Positions 6,761 through 11,162 of a stretch of 11,162 nt of DNA are shown here, piece by piece. Within the stretch, counting starts at the first letter, position 1, and every line of letters starts with the position of its first letter. The stretch spans positions 1 to 11,162 of the forward strand of contig CAZTLX010000148.1 of NCBI GenBank assembly GCA_964614575.1, written 5' to 3'. The DNA is from JBGTLW01 sp964614575. Its GTDB lineage: Bacteria > Planctomycetota > Phycisphaerae > Phycisphaerales > Phycisphaeraceae. Position numbers and translations under genes: made by a program. The notes beneath the pieces were generated by a model. The model did not search any database. It saw only the letters and a list, made by a program, of their open reading frames with translations, and was not told the origin of the DNA.

Positions 6761-7825
6761 TCAGGCGTACTGGCCGTACCGCTCGACCAGCCGGATGATC
6801 TGCTGATATGTCGCCCAACTCACATCCGGGGGTACGGAGTGGTCGGAGTGGTAGGCGTAGCCGCGGCCGGCCATGCCCGCGGCCAGCTTCGCGCGGACCT
6901 CGGCTTCGAGGCGCGCCTCGTCATTGGTCGAGGCGATGGTCATGTCGATGTTGCCCATGAAGCAGACGCGCTCGCCGTAGGCCGGCGTCAGTTCGCGGAG
7001 GTCGAGCCCCGCCTTGGCTTCCAGCGGCTGCAGGCAATCGATGCCCGTCGCGAGCATCAGGTCGATCAGCAGGCGGAAGTCGCCGTCGGTGTGGTAGATG
7101 ACGCGCAGGCCGCGCCCGTGCGCCCACTCGACCATGCGCGCGTGCTGCGGGGCGAACAGGTCGCGGAACATCGCCGGCGAAAAGAACGGGCCGTGGTTGT
7201 AGGCCAGGTCGCCGAACAGCCACATGCCATCGATGTGCGGCACCGCGTCAAGGACCCTCTGAAAGTCGCGGAGGATCAGGTCGGTGTAAACGCGCGCCAT
7301 GTCCGCCACCCATTCGGGCTCCGCGGCCTCGGCGATCAGCGCCGTTTCGTCGCCGACCAGTTGATGCACTCCGGTGATCGGCTCGATGCCTTGTAGCGTG
7401 AGCCAGCGCTGTTGTGCTGCGCCGGCCGCGGCTTGAAGCTTGACCGCGTCGAGGTCGATCAAACTCGGAGAACTCAGCAAGGCCGGACGATAGGTGTCGT
7501 ACCATTGCTCGGCACCGGTGCAGCCGAAGGCCACATGCTCCGGCGTGGAACTGTGCAGCTTCGACTGCCGCGTCGTATTGCCCTGCTCATCAATCGCGGT
7601 GACAGTCTGATCATCCTCCCCGATGACCTCACGACGCCCCGGGAACGGCCGCGGCCACGACCAGCAGATGCCGTGGATGTCCGCCCGCAGATGGTCGGAC
7701 GGCTCACCGACCATCCCCTCGCTCCGCCAGCGCGCGATGGTCTCCGGCCAATATTGATCGCACCGCGGGATGCGATCCTGCTCCTCACGGCGAAACATCC
7801 GATTAACGCGTTCACGGCTATTCAT
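6761..7825 (-). CDS. URO-D-family protein (uroporphyrinogen decarboxylase / methyltransferase superfamily)
   Basis: 354 residues of the URO-D/MtaA-like TIM-barrel superfamily. Visible hallmarks are the N-terminal SRERVNRMFRREEQDRIP, the IDGMWLFGDLAYN stretch at 198-210, HTDGDFRLLIDLMLATGID with H245 and D247, FMGNIDMTIAS at 289-299, and the C-terminal YHSDHSVPPDVSWATY at 325-340. True heme-pathway HemE enzymes have a different N-terminal region. In corrinoid methyltransferases such as MtaA the zinc site contains an H-X-C motif; here it is H-X-D, so thiol methylation chemistry is doubtful. Such divergent paralogues are common beside sugar genes in planctomycetes, and their reaction is not established. 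No convincing Shine-Dalgarno precedes the ATG at 7825, and I see no strong promoter. It ends 279 bp before regulator 1, which has its own promoter. Probably soluble and cytoplasmic. Confidence 0.85.
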   Translation of the reverse strand: MNSRERVNRMFRREEQDRIPRCDQYWPETIARWRSEGMVGEPSDHLRADIHGICWSWPRPFPGRREVIGEDDQTVTAIDEQGNTTRQSKLHSSTPEHVAFGCTGAEQWYDTYRPALLSSPSLIDLDAVKLQAAAGAAQQRWLTLQGIEPITGVHQLVGDETALIAEAAEPEWVADMARVYTDLILRDFQRVLDAVPHIDGMWLFGDLAYNHGPFFSPAMFRDLFAPQHARMVEWAHGRGLRVIYHTDGDFRLLIDLMLATGIDCLQPLEAKAGLDLRELTPAYGERVCFMGNIDMTIASTNDEARLEAEVRAKLAAGMAGRGYAYHSDHSVPPDVSWATYQQIIRLVERYGQYA

Positions 7826-7974
7826 GGCGGCAGCATTTCGAGAGAAGGAGAAGACAACGATCGATCACCAAGATCGTGTATCGCACCCCGCCCCGCAATA
7901 GACGCGGATCACCATCGCTGGTCGCCCGTCACCACCTGCCTTGCGGGTCAATCTCACCCCGGTCCCGGACGCCC

Positions 7975-8291
7975 GTGCGGATCGACGGCAAGACGCTGCG
8001 ACGCTCGTTCGACCGCGCGTGCCGATCCGCGGCGATCCACCTGGTCAGCGTCTGGGCGTCGAAGGCCGAGCTGGTGCTCAGTCAGAAGACGAACCACACT
8101 GCTGGACCTGATCACGCTCCACGCTTCCGCTTCTTCGATTCCGACATCGAGTCTCTCCTGGCCCACCGGGCCGGTTGAGACTCTCATAACACTTGGCGCA
8201 GGTTTTGGGGAGCAGGCCACTGCCCCGCAAACGCCTGCGGGCCGCCTGGGATCAGCATTACCTCTTGGAGGTGCTGGGCATGAACGTTTAG
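7975..8291 (+). pseudogene. Decayed ISAs1-family transposase remnant
   Basis: Three pieces of an ISAs1-family transposase lie in three different frames. From 7975 VRIDGKTLRRSFDR, followed by IHLVSVWASKAELVLSQ, matches the family's conserved IDGKTLR..FDR and HLVS.WAS blocks. At 8099-8122 LLDLITLH appears in the next frame, indicating a short deletion. At 8220-8291 RKRLRAAWDQHYLLEVLGMNV and a stop match the usual C terminus. A complete transposase of this group has several hundred residues, so most of the protein, including the central catalytic part, is lost. There is no plausible start codon or leader, so it cannot be functional. It occupies most of the 481-bp gap between the URO-D-family gene and GH39; the rest (7826-7974) shows nothing I can name. 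The remnant converges on the GH39 gene. Confidence 0.8.
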
Positions 8292-8305
8292 ATGCGATGG
8301 CCCTG
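8286..8305 (+). mobile_element. Probable right terminal inverted repeat of the ISAs1-like element
   Basis: The transposase stop is embedded in GTTTAGATGCGATGGCCCTG, whose complement begins CAGGGCCATCGCATC, resembling ISAs1-family ends as I remember them. It stops one base before the GH39 stop codon at 8307-8309. I could not find the matching left end between 7826 and 7975, so the left part of the element was probably deleted. Confidence 0.5.
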
Positions 8306-8306
8306 C

Positions 8307-9761
8307 TCAGTGGTTCAACGATAGCGTCAATTGCGCAATCGTCCCCGGCTCGATGTGCAGCGGGCCTGCGCCCACGGCGAAGCGGCGGGTGGCCGGTTCA
8401 CTGGCCCGCTCCAGAGCGTCGAAGATCGTCCGGTTGAGGTAGGCGGGCCGCCCTAGTTCCAGCCAGCGCTCGTAGGCGCTGCCTTGGCCGGGGAGGACCT
8501 GAACCAGTTCCGCCTCACCCGCCGGCAGCCCGGCCAAGTGCAGGTCCACCGGTTGGCCCTGCGGGGCGTCGGGTTCCTGGTGGTAATGCACGAGCAGCCG
8601 CAACACGTCGCCTTGACGCGATGCCAACGCGCCGAGGCCCGGCGGCACATCCTCCAGCGTCAGCGTCACCCGTTCGCCCCCATCGTGTTCGCGCAGCAAG
8701 GCGAAGGCGTGGAACGCCGCTTTGGGCAGATCGTTGACCGTCATCAGGCCATAGCCCCCGTGGAATGGCTCATAGTGGAATCGGCACTCCTCGTAGATAT
8801 CGGAGATGTTCCACACCAGCGAGCCCTGGCACAGGTCGCTCAGCTCGATCATCGTCTTGGCGACGAACGCGGCGTTGTTGCACGCGTCGTGGTTCGCCGC
8901 CAACGGGCCGGCCGAGGAGTTCCACTCGCCGCAGATGACGGGGAAGCCCTCGCCGAGCGCGGCATCGACTTTTCGACGAGCCTCGGCGAACAGCTCGCGC
9001 ATCACATCCGAGCTCTGCAGGATCACTTCGCCTTGGGCCTCGTCAAGGAACTCCAGGTCCGAGGGATAGGCGTGCGTGCTGACAAAATCACATCGCGGCA
9101 TGTCCAGGCCGAAGTCTGCGGATGGCCGCGTGATGTGCTCAAGAAACTCGTCGATCCAGTTGGTGCGGGCCGTGGCCGGGCCGCCGACGCGCAGTTGCCG
9201 GTCGGCCTGCTTGATCGCCCGCGCCGTCAGGTCGTAGAGCTTGAAGTACTCGGCCTGGGTGCCGGACCAGAACGCGATGTCCGGCTCGTTCCACACCTCG
9301 AAGTACCACAGCCGCAACTCCTCCAGGCCGTAGCGATCGACCAGCGCCCGCATCAGGGCCTCGATCAGCGCGTGCCACTGCCGCCAGTCGCGCGGCGGAG
9401 CGGAGCCGAAGCGGTAGTGGCAGATGTGCGTATCCTCCCGCGCCAGGGCCTCGGGCATGTGCGACAATTCGAGGAAGGGCTTGAAGCCGTGGGCGAGCAG
9501 CCGGTCGAGCCCGGCGATGAGCTTGGTGAAATCGAACGTGCCGTCGTGGCGTACGGTGGCCATGCCGTCGCCGAGCGGGCCGTGCGCGCGGATGTAGCGG
9601 AAGCCGAGCGTGTCGCGGACCCGGGCCAGTTGACGGTTCAGGTCGTCGCGCAGCCACAACGGGGCGTGGCAGGTGTTGCCCCCGAAGCTCCAGATCGGGT
9701 TCAGCGGGCCGGTGGCCTGAAGGTCGAGGGTGATGCGGGGCTGGGTCGCGGTATGGGTCAT
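8307..9761 (-). CDS. GH39-type glycoside hydrolase (beta-xylosidase / iduronidase-like), cytoplasmic
   Basis: 484 residues, close to bacterial GH39 length. After an N-terminal beta segment with WSFGGNTCHA (25-34), a TIM barrel follows with FRYIRAHG at 54, WYFEVWNEPDIAFW at 152 with E159 as the predicted acid/base, and VICGEWNSSAG at 275 with E279 as the predicted nucleophile. A C-terminal beta domain runs from about 365 to the end. There is no signal peptide, so it should act on imported oligosaccharides. I chose the ATG at 9761, preceded by GAAGAG, over the longer frame to 9959, whose extra 66 residues are Pro/Arg-rich and look like translated leader. It is divergent from regulator 2 and likely its target. 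GH39 includes beta-xylosidases and alpha-L-iduronidases; a substrate cannot be assigned. The gene ends immediately beside an ISAs1 remnant, but its C terminus looks natural. Confidence 0.87.
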   Translation of the reverse strand: MTHTATQPRITLDLQATGPLNPIWSFGGNTCHAPLWLRDDLNRQLARVRDTLGFRYIRAHGPLGDGMATVRHDGTFDFTKLIAGLDRLLAHGFKPFLELSHMPEALAREDTHICHYRFGSAPPRDWRQWHALIEALMRALVDRYGLEELRLWYFEVWNEPDIAFWSGTQAEYFKLYDLTARAIKQADRQLRVGGPATARTNWIDEFLEHITRPSADFGLDMPRCDFVSTHAYPSDLEFLDEAQGEVILQSSDVMRELFAEARRKVDAALGEGFPVICGEWNSSAGPLAANHDACNNAAFVAKTMIELSDLCQGSLVWNISDIYEECRFHYEPFHGGYGLMTVNDLPKAAFHAFALLREHDGGERVTLTLEDVPPGLGALASRQGDVLRLLVHYHQEPDAPQGQPVDLHLAGLPAGEAELVQVLPGQGSAYERWLELGRPAYLNRTIFDALERASEPATRRFAVGAGPLHIEPGTIAQLTLSLNH

Positions 9762-9941
9762 GACTTGGGCTCTTCGCCGGGTATGAGTCGGAACGGGCGT
9801 CTGCCGGGCATAGGTCGGGGTATCGGGGCAAGCGTTGCGGCCCCCGGAGGAGCGATCGCCGCGGCTGCCCGCGGGCGATTGTTGAGTATTCGCCGAACCG
9901 CCGCAAATCGGGGGCGGGCGACCCGGCCGGTATGGCCGCTT

Positions 9942-9967
9942 CCCCCCACCCCGCAACACCCCCGCCC
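9942..9967 (-). other. G-quadruplex motif in the presumed GH39 leader
   Basis: Read on the minus strand, four G runs of 3, 5, 4 and 6 bases occur with loops of 1, 6 and 1 bases (plus-strand C runs at 9942-9947, 9949-9952, 9959-9963 and 9965-9967). This satisfies the standard four-run rule. It lies about 180 bases upstream of the GH39 ATG on the sense strand, so it could form in the leader RNA. GC-rich chance is an alternative. Confidence 0.5.
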
Positions 9968-10031
9968 GGCCGGGTCTCGCGACGGCAGGGTTTGCCTTGG
10001 GATCTTTTTCCTGTCCAACCGCAGATTCTGC

Positions 10032-10059
10032 TTGAAAAGGCGGCGACCCAGAGTATGAT
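10032..10059 (+). promoter_or_regulatory. Sigma-70-type promoter of regulator 2
   Basis: TTGAAA (10032-10037), a 16-base spacer and TATGAT (10054-10059) each match five of six consensus bases. The expected start is near 10066, giving a leader of about 70 bases before the TTG start at 10137. The -10 element overlaps the first operator. Confidence 0.68.
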
Positions 10060-10083
10060 AACCTGAACAGTTGATAACGTGAA
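10055..10083 (-). promoter_or_regulatory. Candidate divergent promoter for GH39
   Basis: On the minus strand TTCACG (10083-10078), a 17-base spacer and TATCAT (10060-10055) match four and five consensus bases. It lies wholly within the operator pair and shares its -10 region with the plus-strand promoter. It is the best minus-strand candidate I found, but the -35 is weak and the leader would be long. Confidence 0.35.
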
Positions 10084-10087
10084 CAGT
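10056..10087. promoter_or_regulatory. Two tandem 16-bp LacI-type operators (regulator 2)
   Basis: TGATAACCTGAACAGT (10056-10071) is followed directly by TGATAACGTGAACAGT (10072-10087), identical but for one base. The second is an imperfect palindrome about a central CG (half-sites TGATAAC and TGTTCAC agree at five of seven positions); the first has CC at the centre. They cover the -10 element and the expected transcription start of regulator 2, so bound repressor would block transcription. That regulator 2 binds here is inferred from position. Confidence 0.7.
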
Positions 10088-10136
10088 CGAGTTTCTACGG
10101 CGTCTTGTCTTTATCCGTCTCCTACGAGAAACCGCC

Positions 10137-11162
10137 TTGGCCACCATCACCGACATCGCGAAGGCCGCCGGCGTCTCGCACATGACCGTGTCGCGCGTGC
10201 TCAACGGGGCCGACTACCAGCGGCCCAAGTACGCCGCCCGCGCCAAGAAGATCCGCCGCCTCGCCGCCGAACTGGGCTACCGCCCCAACGCCTCGGCCAG
10301 AGCCATGCGACAGGGCAGTTTCGGCACCGTCACGCTTCTGATGAGCGCTGACCCCAGCCGCAGCGAACTGCCCAAGAAGATGTTCTACGGCATCCAGGCC
10401 GCCGCCAGTCAGGCCGACCTCACCGTCAACCTCAACATTGTCCCCGACGATCAACTTGGCGACGACCAGTTCATCCCCAAGGCCCTGCGCGAGCTGCACA
10501 GCGACGGGCTCCTCATCAACTACCACAAGTCGCTGCCCGCCCACCTGCAGGAGCTGATCGACCGCTACGCCATCCCCTCAATCTTCCTGAACCTCGACGC
10601 CGACCACGACAGCGTCCGCCCCGACGACCTGGCCGCTGGCCGAGCCGCCACGCAGCACCTGCTGTCGCTGGGCCACCGCCGCGTCTGGTACGTCGGCTAC
10701 AGCTTCGGCCACGACAACTTCCACTACAGCGAGTTGGAGCGCCGCGACGGGTACGCCGCCGCCATGATCGACGCTGGCCTCAAGCCCGTCTGCATCGACC
10801 GCTACCACGACGAACTCGGTGCAAACCACCGCGAAGCTGCCGCGTGGGAGCGGGCGCTGGGCCGATCGGATCGACCCACCGCCGTGGTCTGCTATGGCAC
10901 GGATGTGGACGCCTCATGCATCCACCTCGCCGCCGCCCGAGTGGGCCTTAGCGTCCCCCGCGACCTGTCGCTGGTCACCTTCGACGGCAGCCCCGCGGTC
11001 AACGACATCGGACTCGACACCTGGCTGGTCCCCGAGCACGAGGTCGGCCGCGTCGGGGTCGAGATGCTGCTGCAGAAAATCCAACGCCCCGAGCAGCCGC
11101 TCGCTGCCCGCAAACTGCCCTTTACCCACGAGCCGAGCGAATCGGTCGCCCCGCCGCGGGAT
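10137..11162 (+). CDS. LacI-family transcriptional regulator (regulator 2), 3' end just outside the window
   Basis: 342 codons are visible with no stop; the last residues (SVAPPRD) match the final stretch of regulator 1 (TVAPPPEQH), so only a few residues are missing. The headpiece is at residues 3-52 (ATITDIAKAAGVSHMTVSRV, LGYRPNASARAMR), followed by a sensor domain with DGLLINYHKS, LGHRRVWYVG, RRDGYAAAM and VPRDLSLVTFDG. The start is inferred as TTG at 10137: the frame has an upstream stop at 10080-10082 and no ATG or GTG between, and TTG begins exactly where LacI headpieces start. The ribosome site is poor. Position 57 of the hinge is Met where Leu is usual. It is a paralogue of regulator 1 and divergent from GH39, with an operator pair over its own promoter, so it is likely autoregulated and a GH39 regulator. 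Confidence 0.92.
   Translation, partial: MATITDIAKAAGVSHMTVSRVLNGADYQRPKYAARAKKIRRLAAELGYRPNASARAMRQGSFGTVTLLMSADPSRSELPKKMFYGIQAAASQADLTVNLNIVPDDQLGDDQFIPKALRELHSDGLLINYHKSLPAHLQELIDRYAIPSIFLNLDADHDSVRPDDLAAGRAATQHLLSLGHRRVWYVGYSFGHDNFHYSELERRDGYAAAMIDAGLKPVCIDRYHDELGANHREAAAWERALGRSDRPTAVVCYGTDVDASCIHLAAARVGLSVPRDLSLVTFDGSPAVNDIGLDTWLVPEHEVGRVGVEMLLQKIQRPEQPLAARKLPFTHEPSESVAPPRD

Larger units (their letters stand above)
9762..10136. other. Divergent intergenic region between GH39 and regulator 2
   Basis: This 375-bp gap holds a G-quadruplex motif, two overlapping promoter candidates and a tandem operator pair, listed separately. The part from 9762 to 9941 shows no convincing gene, promoter or terminator beyond the GAAGAG ribosome site before the GH39 ATG. 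If GH39 is transcribed from the operator region, its leader would be close to 290 bases long. Confidence 0.7.

Noticed and set aside
7876..8178. A small intact protein gene on the plus strand.
   Set aside because: Only its middle matches ISAs1 transposase; both ends are out-of-frame sequence, so it is part of a decayed remnant.
9762..9959. N-terminal extension of GH39 to an ATG at 9959.
   Set aside because: The extra 66 residues are Pro/Arg/Gly-rich, match no domain, and include the G-quadruplex region; the ATG at 9761 begins directly before the family-like sequence.
8484..10058. Long open frame on the plus strand opposite the GH39 gene (and similarly 2378-3481 opposite the sulfatase).
   Set aside because: High-GC antisense shadows: low-complexity Arg/Gly/Ala-rich translations without recognisable domains, facing well-supported genes with intact catalytic motifs.
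1..11162. CRISPR arrays, tRNA, rRNA, riboswitches or a replication origin.
   Set aside because: No regularly spaced repeats, no tRNA-like cloverleaf, rRNA motif or iteron array was seen on either strand by reading.

Overview
The window looks like a piece of a high-GC chromosome from a planctomycete, most likely class Phycisphaerae. The reasons are combined rather than single: a PEP-CTERM surface protein, a prepilin-like protein of the H-X9-DG type, a Tat-exported type I sulfatase, a secreted GH2 enzyme, a URO-D-family protein beside sugar genes, and two LacI-family regulators. The taxonomic call is inference; no rRNA or tRNA gene is present.

Left half (1-5187), all on the minus strand and read from right to left: a PEP-CTERM protein with a lectin-like domain, a prepilin-like protein, a Tat-exported sulfatase whose start overlaps the prepilin stop by 8 bp, and a secreted glycoside hydrolase of family GH2 that runs off the left edge. 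The GH2 enzyme begins with the same roughly 250-residue lectin-like domain that makes up the PEP-CTERM protein. I read this as a probable operon for attack on a (sulfated) polysaccharide at or outside the cell surface. Just upstream (5426-6481) lies a LacI-family regulator, closed by a hairpin and preceded by a good sigma-70-type promoter with two tandem palindromic operators.

Right half: a URO-D-family protein (6761-7825, minus); a decayed ISAs1-family transposase remnant (about 7975-8291, plus) whose right end stops beside the stop codon of the next gene; a cytoplasmic GH39-type glycosidase (8307-9761, minus); and, divergently, a second LacI-family regulator (10137 to the right edge, plus, TTG start). 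The 375-bp divergent gap holds a strong plus-strand promoter overlapped by two tandem 16-bp operators, a weaker candidate minus-strand promoter inside those operators, and a G-quadruplex motif in the presumed GH39 leader.

How it may work together: the Tat-exported sulfatase and Sec-exported GH2 enzyme would cut substrate outside the cytoplasm, GH39 would finish oligosaccharides inside, and the two LacI regulators would sense intracellular sugar products and control their own and probably neighbouring promoters. No transporter and no sulfatase-maturing enzyme lies in the window. The polysaccharide itself cannot be named from this sequence.
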